15,631 nucleotides of DNA from Roseomonas sp. (GTDB taxonomy: Bacteria; Pseudomonadota; Alphaproteobacteria; Acetobacterales; Acetobacteraceae), in contig JADCFR010000372.1 of the NCBI GenBank assembly GCA_020249415.1, positions 1 to 15,631 on the forward strand. The letters are read 5' to 3'. Positions 7,304 to 14,700 of this stretch are shown piece by piece. Numbering within the stretch: the first letter of the stretch is position 1; each line of letters begins with the position of its first letter. Position numbers and translations under genes: made by a program. The notes beneath the pieces were generated by a model. That model was not told where the DNA came from, did no database searches, and saw only the letters and a list, made by a program, of their open reading frames with translations.

Positions 7304-7462
7304 ATGTTCACATTCCAGAAATACTCCAGGCCGGCACAACAAAGCCTTGCGGTTTTTGTTGCGGTTTTTCGAAAGACATCATCCATCATTGCTAACGGAT
7401 CATTGATGCGGGGCAGCGCTGTTGCGGCAGCCACCCCAGCAATGGCGGAGGCAGCGCCATGA
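7304..7462 (+). CDS. Small ORF (52 aa) translationally coupled to the RTX gene
   Basis: A short reading frame starts at ATG 7304 behind a strong ribosome binding site (AGAGGAG, 7291-7297, 6 nt away) and ends at TGA 7460-7462, overlapping the RTX start codon as ATGA. The product begins MFTFQKYSRPAQQSLAVFVA and ends Ala/Pro-rich. It has one short hydrophobic stretch (SLAVFVAVF), but basic residues follow and no convincing signal peptide is visible. I do not recognise the protein. The good start signal and exact coupling argue that it is translated, either as a small protein or as a leader that sets RTX translation. It lies 130 bp from the divergent modA gene. Confidence 0.5.
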   Translation: MFTFQKYSRPAQQSLAVFVAVFRKTSSIIANGSLMRGSAVAAATPAMAEAAP

Positions 7463-10080
7463 GCGGCACATCCCCCCCAATTGGAACGGCTGGCGATGAT
7501 TTTCTTTCGGTGCCAGGCGTCACCGATGACAGTCTTGCCGGGCTTGGCGGCAATGACACGCTGCTTGGTTTTGGTGGCGTGGATCAGCTCTCCGGCGGGA
7601 CAGGCAATGACTGGCTTGATGGCGGTGATCTTGCCGATGCCCTGCAAGGCGATGCGGGCGATGATACGTTGCTGGGTGGCAATGGCTGGGATGTGCTGTT
7701 TGCCGATGCGCCAAGCGGCAGCAGCGGCGATACCGCCGCATCACGCAACCTGTTGCGCGGTGAGGCAGGCGATGATGTTCTGCTCGGCGCTCATGGGCGC
7801 GACACGCTTGATGGCGGCGATGGTCAGGATATCCTGAATGGCGGTGGCGGGGCGGATTGGTTGTTTGGCGGAAATGACGCCGATACCTTCCTGATCGATC
7901 TTTCGGGGAACCCAGGGCTTGCCAGCAATTTTCTTGCGGCGGATACGATTGCCGATTTCTCCCTCACGCAGGGGGACGCAATCTCCTTCGGGTTGAGCAA
8001 TGGTGTCTTGCAAGGGGCCTATGGACCAGCGCCGCTGATCTGGCGAGGCACTCTGCAGACCAATTCGGGACCGGTGGCCGGGCTTGCCTTGCCCGGTGCA
8101 GAATTGGGCCTGGGGTATCTGCAGGCCTGGTATATTCCCGCAGCAAACACCGATACTGAACCAGGCGGCTGGATCGTGATTGACCTTGACCAGGACGATG
8201 CGCTTGGCACCAACGATCTTTTGATTCGCCTGGTGACATCCAGCTTCGTACCGGGAAATTTCTATGCCTCGGCCACGCCAGGAAGCTTTGCCGGCATGGC
8301 GGGAAGCGAAAATGATGATGCGCTTTCCGCCATCGCTTCCGGGTCTCGGCTATTCGGGCTTGGCGGTGCGGATCTGTTGCTTGGTGAAGCAGCCGCGGAT
8401 TGGTTCTCAGGTGGTGCGGATGCAGATTCGATTTTCGGCCTTGGCGGTGCCGATCAGCTTTGGGGCGGTGCCGGGGATGATTGGCTGCAGGGTGGCAATG
8501 GCCATGATGCGCTTTATGCCGATGGACCAACCCTGGATGACGCGGATGCACCGGAAGCCGCCAATCTGTTGGAGGGCGAAGCCGGCAATGATTCGCTGTT
8601 TGGCGGGGCAGGGCAGGATCGGCTGCTGGGCGGCGATGGCGATGATTTTCTCTATGGCGCCGACGGTGCCGATATTCTGGAAGGCAGTATTGGGCATGAT
8701 TGGCTGATTGGCGGCGATGGTGGTGACAGCCTGGTAGGTGGCGCTGGGGCCGATACGCTGGAAGGCGGCGGCGGCGATGACCGCCTGATCCTGCAGGATG
8801 CCACCGATCGGCTTGATGGCGGGGATGGGCATGATTGGCTCATTCTCTCGACCGGGCTGTTCATTGATCTTGGACTTGAAGAAAATCAGGTGACCAATGG
8901 CGCCTGGATCGCCGGCTTCGAAGCGGTTGATGCCAGAACTGCCAGCGCCGCGATGACCGTGCTGGGCAGCCACGCCGCGAACAACATCTTCGGCGGTTCG
9001 GGCAATGATAGCCTCAGCGGCAATGACGGTGATGATTACCTGCTGGGCGGTGGTGGTGATGACACTTTGGCCGGCGGATCGGGGCAGAATATTCTTGAAG
9101 GTGGCGCGGGCAATGATTTCTACTGGATAGATGGTGCCGATGACCTGGCATCGGAAAATCCTGGTGCGGGCAGTGATACGATTCTGGCGGGCATCGATTT
9201 CTACCTTCCGAGCGAAATCGAAACCCTGATCCTTTCCGCGACGGGCACTGCCCAACGCGGGATCGGCAATGAAGGCAATAACCTCATCATCGGCAATGCG
9301 CTCGCCAATGAACTGCTGGGCGGCGCGGGCCATGATACGCTGCAGGGCGGTGCGGGCGATGATACGCTGCAAGGTGATGCCGGGAATGATCACCTGATCG
9401 GCGGTGACGGGGCGGGCGATTGGGTCAGCTATGCCAATTTGTCCGAATTCGGCCAGAACGTCGTGGTCAATCTTGCCAATTCGGCGGCGTCAGGCGCCGC
9501 TGGCAGCGACTGGCTGCAAGGCATTGAACATGTGCTGACCGGGGCGGGTAGCGACCAAATCATTGGCAATGCGGCAGCAAATTACCTCTCGGCCGGTTCA
9601 GGCTTGGATATGCTTTGGGGCGAAGCTGGCGCCGATACGTTGGATGGCGGGGAGCAGAATGACATGCTCTCTGGTGGCGCTGACGGGGACTTGCTGATCG
9701 GCGGCGCCGGGCGGGATAGCCTTTCCGGCGATGCCGGCAATGACACGCTGTCTGGCGGCGAGGGCGCCGATACCAAGGCGGGTGGCGCTGGCAATGACCT
9801 CTATTACTTCATCGAAGCCCAGGACCAGATTATCGAATTTGCGGGCGGCGGCCAGGATACCATCATTACCTCAGCCGATATCACCATGGGCGCCAATGTC
9901 GAGGTTCTGGTGATCGCAGATGGGCTAAGCGGCCTGTCCCTTGTTGCGGGGGCGAATGGCAGCATGATGATCGGCAATGGTCTTGCCCATCGCTTCCAGG
10001 GTGGTGCGGGCGATGATGTGATCCTTGCAGGCGGCGGGAGTCTCCCCGATATAATGGCCCTGTTCAATCAATGGCTTTAG
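7459..10080 (+). CDS. RTX (hemolysin-type calcium-binding repeat) secreted protein
   Basis: The 873-residue acidic protein is built almost wholly of GGxGxDxLx nonapeptide repeats, which fold into calcium-binding parallel beta-rolls after export. Repeat blocks lie at about residues 12-140, 283-440, 505-553, 610-653 and 700-779. They are separated by non-repeat modules: about 141-282, 443-504, 554-609, 654-700 and 780-855, several with the IETLILSATGTA/VEVLVIADGLSG type of strand seen in RTX linker modules. No protease, lipase, glycosidase or adhesin domain is evident. There is no N-terminal signal peptide; the short hydrophobic tail IMALFNQWL probably carries the type I secretion signal. No ABC/membrane-fusion secretion genes are in the window. 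The ATG at 7459 has GGAGG (7447-7451) 7 nt upstream and overlaps the small ORF stop. It may be a surface-layer or matrix protein. Confidence 0.85.
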   Translation: MSGTSPPIGTAGDDFLSVPGVTDDSLAGLGGNDTLLGFGGVDQLSGGTGNDWLDGGDLADALQGDAGDDTLLGGNGWDVLFADAPSGSSGDTAASRNLLRGEAGDDVLLGAHGRDTLDGGDGQDILNGGGGADWLFGGNDADTFLIDLSGNPGLASNFLAADTIADFSLTQGDAISFGLSNGVLQGAYGPAPLIWRGTLQTNSGPVAGLALPGAELGLGYLQAWYIPAANTDTEPGGWIVIDLDQDDALGTNDLLIRLVTSSFVPGNFYASATPGSFAGMAGSENDDALSAIASGSRLFGLGGADLLLGEAAADWFSGGADADSIFGLGGADQLWGGAGDDWLQGGNGHDALYADGPTLDDADAPEAANLLEGEAGNDSLFGGAGQDRLLGGDGDDFLYGADGADILEGSIGHDWLIGGDGGDSLVGGAGADTLEGGGGDDRLILQDATDRLDGGDGHDWLILSTGLFIDLGLEENQVTNGAWIAGFEAVDARTASAAMTVLGSHAANNIFGGSGNDSLSGNDGDDYLLGGGGDDTLAGGSGQNILEGGAGNDFYWIDGADDLASENPGAGSDTILAGIDFYLPSEIETLILSATGTAQRGIGNEGNNLIIGNALANELLGGAGHDTLQGGAGDDTLQGDAGNDHLIGGDGAGDWVSYANLSEFGQNVVVNLANSAASGAAGSDWLQGIEHVLTGAGSDQIIGNAAANYLSAGSGLDMLWGEAGADTLDGGEQNDMLSGGADGDLLIGGAGRDSLSGDAGNDTLSGGEGADTKAGGAGNDLYYFIEAQDQIIEFAGGGQDTIITSADITMGANVEVLVIADGLSGLSLVAGANGSMMIGNGLAHRFQGGAGDDVILAGGGSLPDIMALFNQWL

Positions 10081-10098
10081 CCCGCGTTACAAACGGGC
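10080..10098 (+). terminator. Weak hairpin after the RTX gene
   Basis: GCCCG (10080-10084) and CGGGC (10094-10098) can pair around a 9-nt loop, starting at the last base of the RTX stop codon. There is no T-tract. It could slow transcription before msrA, 32 bp further on, or simply be chance in GC-rich sequence. Confidence 0.3.
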
Positions 10099-10129
10099 CT
10101 GAGCTTAAGTCGAGGAAGGCGCGGTTGTG

Positions 10130-10672
10130 ATGGAAAAGGCGACGCTCGGCGGCGGGTGTTTTTGGTGCCTGGAGGCTGTCTTTCTTGGCATGAAGGGTGT
10201 CAGCGCCGCGACCTCGGGCTATGCGGGCGGGCATGTTGCGAAGCCGAGTTATGAGGAGGTTTGCGGCAAGCGCACCGGCCATGCAGAGGTGGTGCAGGTC
10301 ACCTATGACCCCGCCATTGTTTCCTTCCGGGATGTGCTTCGGGTCTTTTTTGCCATTCACGATCCCACCACCAAGGATCGGCAGGGCGCGGATATCGGCC
10401 CGCAATATCGCAGCATCATCCTGACCCATGACCCCGCGCAGGAGGCCGCTGCGCGGGAAGTGATTGCGGAGCTTGCCGCGGCGCGGCTATGGGGCAGTCC
10501 GTTTGTGACAGAAATTGTGCCGCTGACCCAATTCTGGCCGGCCGAGCCCGAGCATCACAATTACTTCGCACGCAACCCCTGGTCTGGCTATTGTCAGGCG
10601 GTGGTGGCCCCCAAGGTAGCAAAATTCAGGAAAAGTTTTTCCGATTTGCTGAAACCCGCGCATGGGGCATAA
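10130..10672 (+). CDS. msrA: Peptide-methionine (S)-S-oxide reductase MsrA
   Basis: This 180-residue cytosolic enzyme reduces the S-epimer of methionine sulfoxide in proteins. The catalytic motif is GGGCFWC with Cys10 as nucleophile; further family segments are SGYAGGHVAKPSYEEVCGKRTGHAE (residues about 27-51), FFAIHDPTTKDRQGADIGPQYRS and EPEHHNYFARNPWSGYCQ, where Cys155 is the likely resolving cysteine. No signal peptide is present. The start is ATG 10130; a GTG one codon earlier (10127) is also possible and sits slightly better behind the purine-rich GAGGAAGG (10112-10119). It is followed 6 bp later by msrB, together covering both sulfoxide epimers. Confidence 0.95.
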   Translation: MEKATLGGGCFWCLEAVFLGMKGVSAATSGYAGGHVAKPSYEEVCGKRTGHAEVVQVTYDPAIVSFRDVLRVFFAIHDPTTKDRQGADIGPQYRSIILTHDPAQEAAAREVIAELAAARLWGSPFVTEIVPLTQFWPAEPEHHNYFARNPWSGYCQAVVAPKVAKFRKSFSDLLKPAHGA

Positions 10673-10678
10673 GAAGCC

Positions 10679-11110
10679 ATGGTTTTCTTCAAGCAAAACA
10701 GGCCGCAAGAACACGCTTTTCCGATCCAGAAATCGGAATCCGAATGGCGCGCGGCGCTTGCCCCCGAGGCGTTTCGGGTTCTCCGCCAGCATGGCACCGA
10801 ACGGCCTGGTTCATCAGCCCTGAACGCCGAAAAGCGCCCGGGGCGCTTCCTGTGCGGCGGTTGCGGCGTGCCACTTTTCGATGCGGCGACCAAATATGAA
10901 AGCGGCACCGGCTGGCCTTCCTTTTATGCGCCGCTGGATGGCGCCATTGGCACCCATATTGATCGCTCGCTGTTCATGGTGCGGACCGAGGTGCATTGCG
11001 CGCAATGCGGCGGCCATCTTGGGCATGTTTTTCCGGATGGTCCTGCCCCCACGGGCCAGCGCTATTGCATGAATGGCGTTGCCCTGACCTTTAAGCCTGA
11101 TGCCCAATGA
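10679..11110 (+). CDS. msrB: Peptide-methionine (R)-S-oxide reductase MsrB
   Basis: The 143-residue enzyme reduces the R-epimer of methionine sulfoxide. It shows the MsrB layout: HAFPIQKSESEWRAALAPEA, then HGTERPGSS. Two CxxC pairs for structural zinc follow (Cys59/Cys62 in LCGGCG and Cys107/Cys110 in CAQCGGH). GTGWPSF comes next, and the catalytic Cys130 is in GQRYCMNG. Length is normal and no export signal is seen, so it acts in the cytosol with MsrA. The start ATG has only a weak AAGAAG upstream, suggesting dependence on translation from msrA. Its stop overlaps the next gene start as ATGA (11107-11110). Confidence 0.95.
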   Translation: MVFFKQNRPQEHAFPIQKSESEWRAALAPEAFRVLRQHGTERPGSSALNAEKRPGRFLCGGCGVPLFDAATKYESGTGWPSFYAPLDGAIGTHIDRSLFMVRTEVHCAQCGGHLGHVFPDGPAPTGQRYCMNGVALTFKPDAQ

Positions 11111-12048
11111 AAAGCGCGCAATGGTTTGGCCTTGCCTTGGCCCTGCTGGCGCTAAACGGCGCTGCCAAGGCGGATTTCGTCTATGTGCTGAATTCGACCG
11201 ATCCCAGCATTGTCAAAATCGATTCGCGCACCGGCCAGGAGATCCGCCGCATTGAGGGCCTGCGCGAAGTGCATCATCTGGTGCTGGCGCCCGGTGGGCG
11301 TGAATTGCTGATTGCTGATTCGGGTGGCAATGAGATTCTATTCGTGGAACCCGCTACCGGCGAAGTGCTCCGCCGTGAGCGTATTTCCAACCCCTATCAT
11401 TTGGATTTCACGCCAGATGGCCGCTTGCTGGTGATAGCAAGCCTGAGGCGCGGCCAGGTGGATATCTATGACGCCGATGGTCCCCGGCTTTTGGAAAGGC
11501 TACGCGCTGGCAATAAGCCATCCCATATCGCCTTCAGCCCGGATTCGCGCTTTGCCTTCATCACCATGCAGGGCGATGGCACCGTGGCCGCGATAGACCT
11601 GCAAACACGGCGTATTATGTGGCAGGCGCCGGTGGGGCCGGAACCCGCTGGCATTATTTGGCATCGTGATAGGTTGATCATCGGCATTATGGGGCGTGAC
11701 CACTTTGCCGTGCTCAACCCCACCACGCAGCAGGTGGAAGGCACCATCCGCGTTGGCCGCGGCGCGCATACGATCTTCCCGTCGCCCGATGGCAAGACGC
11801 TTTGGGCGACAAGCCGCGTGCAGAGCCGCATTGCGGAAATTGATCCCACCAGCCTGGAAGTCCGGCGCATTTATGAAGTGCCGGGCGGGCCGGATTGTAT
11901 TGCCTTCGCGCCCGATGGCGCGGTTTGGGCGACCCTGCGCTGGGCCGGCCGTATCGCGCGGCTTGATCCCAATACGGGCGAGGTTTCGACCATTCGTGTT
12001 GGTCGCAGCCCGCATGGCATTTTCGTCCAACCACGCGCCGCGCAATGA
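11107..12048 (+). CDS. Secreted YVTN-family beta-propeller protein
   Basis: The 313-residue protein has an N-terminal signal peptide (WFGLALALLALNGAAKA, cleavage near residue 22) and then about seven blades of roughly 42 residues. Each contains variants of an H/I-x-F-SPDGR turn followed by a strand and an ID-x-x-TG-E-V/I-R-x-I element, for example LDFTPDGRLLVIAS, IAFSPDSRFAFITM, IFPSPDGKTLWATS and IAFAPDGAVWATL. This is the YncE/YVTN (cytochrome D1-like, lactonase-like) propeller pattern. No haem motif (CxxCH) or lactonase ligand set is evident, so the role may be binding rather than catalysis. It acts in the periplasm. The gene overlaps msrB and the deacetylase-like gene by ATGA at each end. 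Confidence 0.8.
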   Translation: MKSAQWFGLALALLALNGAAKADFVYVLNSTDPSIVKIDSRTGQEIRRIEGLREVHHLVLAPGGRELLIADSGGNEILFVEPATGEVLRRERISNPYHLDFTPDGRLLVIASLRRGQVDIYDADGPRLLERLRAGNKPSHIAFSPDSRFAFITMQGDGTVAAIDLQTRRIMWQAPVGPEPAGIIWHRDRLIIGIMGRDHFAVLNPTTQQVEGTIRVGRGAHTIFPSPDGKTLWATSRVQSRIAEIDPTSLEVRRIYEVPGGPDCIAFAPDGAVWATLRWAGRIARLDPNTGEVSTIRVGRSPHGIFVQPRAAQ

Positions 12049-12815
12049 TGCGGCGCTGGCAAAGACTGCTGCTGAGTTGCGTGGCGCTTTGCGCCATCCT
12101 GGCCATGCCGGCTTCGGCGCAGACATCGGCGGCCTGCCCTGCCGGGACGCTTTTCCTCACGATCGATACGGGTTGGGGGCGGGAAGCCGAGAGGATCGCC
12201 GAAATCCTGCGCCGGCGCGGCATTCGCGCCACCTTGTTTGTGGCGCATGAACCGACCCATCGCGGTGACCGCAGCCTTGATCCTGCCTGGGCGGAATTCT
12301 GGCGCGCCCGCGCCGCTGAAGGGCATGTCTTCGCGAGCCATACGGATCGGCATTGGTATTTCCGCGGTGATCCCGCCCCTGGCCTGGTGCGCTATGTCGC
12401 GCGCGGTGGCGGTGGCGAAGCGCAGCTCGATCAGCAAGCCATGTGCCGGGAACTGGCGGCACCGATTGAACGGCTGCGCGCAGCCGCGCCGGGTGCCGTG
12501 GTGCTGCCACTTTGGCGCGCACCGGGGGGCATTACCACGCCGAATGCGCTGCGGCTGGCTGAAGCTTGTGGCCTGCGCCATCAGGGATGGACCAAAAACG
12601 GCTTTCTGGGCGATGAACTGAATAGCGATACGCATCCCAATGCGGCGCTGCGCGATCAGGCGCTGCGGAATATTCGCGATGGTGAGGTATTGGTCATGCA
12701 TTGGGGGGTGCGCAGCCGAAAAGACCCCTATGCCAATGTTTTTGAGGAGGTTGTGGCGGGGCTACAGGCGAGGGGTTTCTGCTTTGCCCCCTTGACCGCG
12801 GAGGGTAGGCGATAG
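12045..12815 (+). CDS. Exported polysaccharide deacetylase-family (NodB-fold) protein with altered motif 1
   Basis: The 256-residue protein has a signal peptide (LLLSCVALCAILAMPASA, cleavage near residue 25) and a NodB-homology domain. Motif 1 reads LTIDTG: Asp41 is kept as catalytic base, but the second Asp of the usual FDDG is Thr42. Motif 2 is HTDRH (His99, His103), motif 3 RAPGG (Arg158) and motif 5 LVMH (His219). Family members remove acetyl groups from cell-wall or exopolysaccharide sugars with a divalent metal bound by Asp-His-His. Here one metal ligand is substituted, as also happens in known FDNG or FDAG variants, so activity may persist. The ATG at 12045 overlaps the propeller stop; a second ATG follows directly at 12048. 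Confidence 0.8.
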   Translation: MMRRWQRLLLSCVALCAILAMPASAQTSAACPAGTLFLTIDTGWGREAERIAEILRRRGIRATLFVAHEPTHRGDRSLDPAWAEFWRARAAEGHVFASHTDRHWYFRGDPAPGLVRYVARGGGGEAQLDQQAMCRELAAPIERLRAAAPGAVVLPLWRAPGGITTPNALRLAEACGLRHQGWTKNGFLGDELNSDTHPNAALRDQALRNIRDGEVLVMHWGVRSRKDPYANVFEEVVAGLQARGFCFAPLTAEGRR

Positions 12816-12818
12816 GCG

Positions 12819-13763
12819 ATGTTCAAGACCCTAGATGAAATGCATACCAGCGTTACGGGCTGGATTTTCGAGGCCCTACTGCAACCGGTGCTCTATGCGG
12901 CTGATCTGATGAATATCGCCGATGAAATGCTGGAATGGGTGGATTTCGCCCTGTTCAGTATTTTCGGCATGGTGGTGATCTATGCCGTCTGCCGCCCGCT
13001 GGAAGCCTGGCGCCCGGTGGAACCGGTGACGGATCGGCGTGCCATCCGCACCGATATCATCTATACGCTGCTGGCGCGGCTTGGGATTTTTCCTTTGCTT
13101 GCCTTCATTTTCCTGGCCACGGTACAAAGCCAATTCGAAGGCATGCTGGCCGATACGGGCTTTGTTGCGCCAACTCTCGAAACCTTCTTTCCTATCCTGC
13201 ATGAATCGCCGCTGCTGACCTTTTTTCTTTACGTGGTGATCCTGGATTTCGGCGAATATTGGCGCCATCGGCTGCAACACAGCATCGGCTGGTGGTGGGC
13301 GCTGCATTCCATTCATCACGCGCAACGGCAAATGACCTTCTGGACCGATGACCGCAACCATATCCTGGATGAGGTGATTGCGGCGCTCTGGTTCGGCACG
13401 ATCGCCCTGCTGATCGGTGTTTCGCCGGCGCAATTCCCCTTGCTGCTGCTGCTCATGCGCCTGATCGAGGCTTTCTCCCACGGCAATATCCGGCTTTCCT
13501 TCGGCCGCATTGGTGAAAGGCTGGTGGTGTCCCCGCGCTATCACCGGCTGCATCATGGTGTGCTTTCCACCGCTGAACATGGCAAGAATTACGCTGTGCT
13601 GTTTCCGGTTTGGGATTGGATTTTTCGTACGGCGGATTTCAGCCGGCAGACCTATCCGCGCACGGGTGATCCGACCGGCGCGGAAGCCTTGGCAACCGGT
13701 GGCTGGCTGGTCCAGCAATGGGCGGGCTTCAAGCGCATGCTGGGGAAGGGTGAGCGCGCCTGA
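12819..13763 (+). CDS. Membrane fatty acid hydroxylase / sterol desaturase family protein
   Basis: The 314-residue integral membrane protein has hydrophobic segments around FALFSIFGMVVIYAVC, LLARLGIFPLLAFIFLATV, LLTFFLYVVILDFGEYW and a long ALWFGTIALLIGVSPAQF to LLLLLMRLI stretch. The di-iron histidine clusters are HRLQH (150-154), HSIHH (163-167) and HRLHH (242-246), with the additional TDDRNH segment near residue 180. This family hydroxylates or desaturates lipids (sterols, fatty acids, carotenoids, hopanoid-like substrates) using oxygen. The substrate is not readable. It starts 3 nt after the deacetylase gene; the start has only a distant GGAGGG (12800-12805). It ends convergent to the truncated ATPase gene. 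Confidence 0.85.
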   Translation: MFKTLDEMHTSVTGWIFEALLQPVLYAADLMNIADEMLEWVDFALFSIFGMVVIYAVCRPLEAWRPVEPVTDRRAIRTDIIYTLLARLGIFPLLAFIFLATVQSQFEGMLADTGFVAPTLETFFPILHESPLLTFFLYVVILDFGEYWRHRLQHSIGWWWALHSIHHAQRQMTFWTDDRNHILDEVIAALWFGTIALLIGVSPAQFPLLLLLMRLIEAFSHGNIRLSFGRIGERLVVSPRYHRLHHGVLSTAEHGKNYAVLFPVWDWIFRTADFSRQTYPRTGDPTGAEALATGGWLVQQWAGFKRMLGKGERA

Positions 13764-13778
13764 ACCACCGGGGCGCGC
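13754..13778. terminator. Hairpin between convergent genes
   Basis: Perfect 7-bp arms GCGCGCC (13754-13760) and GGCGCGC (13772-13778) surround an 11-nt loop that includes the hydroxylase stop codon. The structure sits just before the stop codon of the minus-strand ATPase remnant and could end both transcripts. There is no T-tract, and in GC-rich DNA such short repeats can arise by chance. Confidence 0.45.
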
Positions 13779-14234
13779 CTATTCCCGGTAATGGCACGCC
13801 ACCGAATGGCCAGGCCGCACTTCACGCAAGGCCGGCACTTCACTGCGGCAGCGCGCGCCATCGGCAATCGGGCAGCGCGTATGGAAATGGCAGCCTGATG
13901 GGGGATTAAGCGGGCTTGGCACATCCCCTTGCAGCCTGATCCTGTCGCGCTTCACGGTTGGGTCCGGGATCGGCACGGCTGAAAGCAGCGCCTCGGTATA
14001 GGGGTGGAGCGGCGTGGTATAGAGTTCCCGCGCCGAGGCAATTTCCACGATCCGGCCCAGATACATCACCGCGACACGATCGGAGATATGTTCCACCACC
14101 GAAAGATCATGCGCAATGAACAGGAAGGTCAGGCCGAATTTTTCCTGCAAATCCTCAAGCAGGTTCACCACCTGCGCCTGGATCGAGACATCAAGCGCCG
14201 AGACAGGTTCATCGCAAATGATCAGCTTTGGTGC
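13779..14234 (-). pseudogene. Dipeptide/oligopeptide ABC transporter ATPase (DppF/OppF-like), N-terminally truncated
   Basis: Only the C-terminal half of the ATPase remains. The readable frame begins at about 14234 with [14 protein letters not shown] (Walker B and D-loop), then FLFIAHDLS with the switch His, [13 protein letters not shown], and the oligopeptide-family tail [16 protein letters not shown]. It ends with a Cys-rich [16 protein letters not shown] and VACHY segment as in intact family members. Walker A, Q-loop and LSGGQ (roughly the first 150-190 residues) are missing. Upstream of Walker B the sequence changes abruptly to IS3-type transposase. The downstream part is undamaged, which suggests a recent event. 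An internal ATG at 14171 could start a fragment, but it would lack ATP binding. Stop TAG at 13781-13779. Confidence 0.85.
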
Positions 14235-14505
14235 CCTTATCCGTGTTGAAGATCTTGGGCTTGCCGTATTCTACCAGCGCCTTCTTCGATAGCCTTAATT
14301 CAAAAGCCTGTATCGAGCGTGATCGAAAGCTTCCAGGCCACGACACTCCGGCGGAACCAATCAATGACAGAGGCATGATCGGTGAAGCTGCGTGCCATGA
14401 GGTTGTGGGTAATGTCCATTGCCCAGACCTGCGGCGCGGGTAAGGGAAGCCGTTGATGTATTGGAAAATGCTGGTTTCGGTTTGGCGGCGGGTTTCCCAC
14501 GTCCT
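14235..14505 (-). pseudogene. IS3-family transposase remnant, catalytic-core fragment
   Basis: Read from the right, one frame gives a segment containing QVWAMDITHNLMARSF, VIDWFRRSVVAWKLSIT and LDTGF, then a stop TGA at 14302-14300. After a one-base shift near 14280-14285 the homology resumes as [16 protein letters not shown]. These are the regions around the first and second Asp of the DDE catalytic triad (WAMDIT and NTDxG) of IS3-family OrfB proteins. The fragment ends directly after the second Asp motif, where the ABC ATPase sequence begins, so the last part with the Glu is lost. The stop, the frameshift and the truncation make it inactive. Confidence 0.8.
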
Positions 14506-14700
14506 CCCGTCGTCGCCTTGAATATGCGTTCTTTCAACGACAATCCCGTTTTCTCGCATCAGCCTCCCGACACGCCGGTACCCCACATCGACACCAAGTT
14601 CCTTCAGATCTTCGGGCATGCGCGGGCAGCGGTAGCTGCCCAGGCTCAGGCGCGATTGCTTTTCAATGTCGGCTAGAACCACCATGTGCATACATTGTCT
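14506..14700 (-). pseudogene. IS3-family transposase remnant, N-terminal OrfB fragment
   Basis: The reading frame here contains VVLADIEKQSRLSLGSYRCP and then ELGVDVGYRRVGRLMRENGI, the helical DNA-binding/N-terminal segment of IS3-family OrfB. A neighbouring frame continues with ERIFKATT, the usual KATT-type link. After about 14510 the next sequence matches a different style of IS3 transposase in another frame. The fragment therefore looks like the start of a separate IS joined to the catalytic-core fragment, or one heavily damaged element. No OrfA and no terminal inverted repeats were found. Confidence 0.7.

Noticed and set aside
8407..9393. A 328-codon open frame on the minus strand inside the RTX gene, Ile/Ala-rich.
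   Set aside because: It is the mirror of the GGxGxDxL repeat codons; its composition is repetitive, it has no family motif, and the plus-strand RTX reading is unmistakable.
7459..10080. Regular short DNA repeats that could suggest a CRISPR or satellite array.
   Set aside because: The periodicity is 27 bp in frame and encodes GGxGxDxLx nonapeptides with codon variation; there are no identical repeats with unique spacers.
12876..13718. A 280-codon minus-strand frame opposite the hydroxylase gene.
   Set aside because: The opposite strand encodes a membrane protein with all three His clusters; the antisense product is Gln/His/Arg-rich with no recognisable domain.
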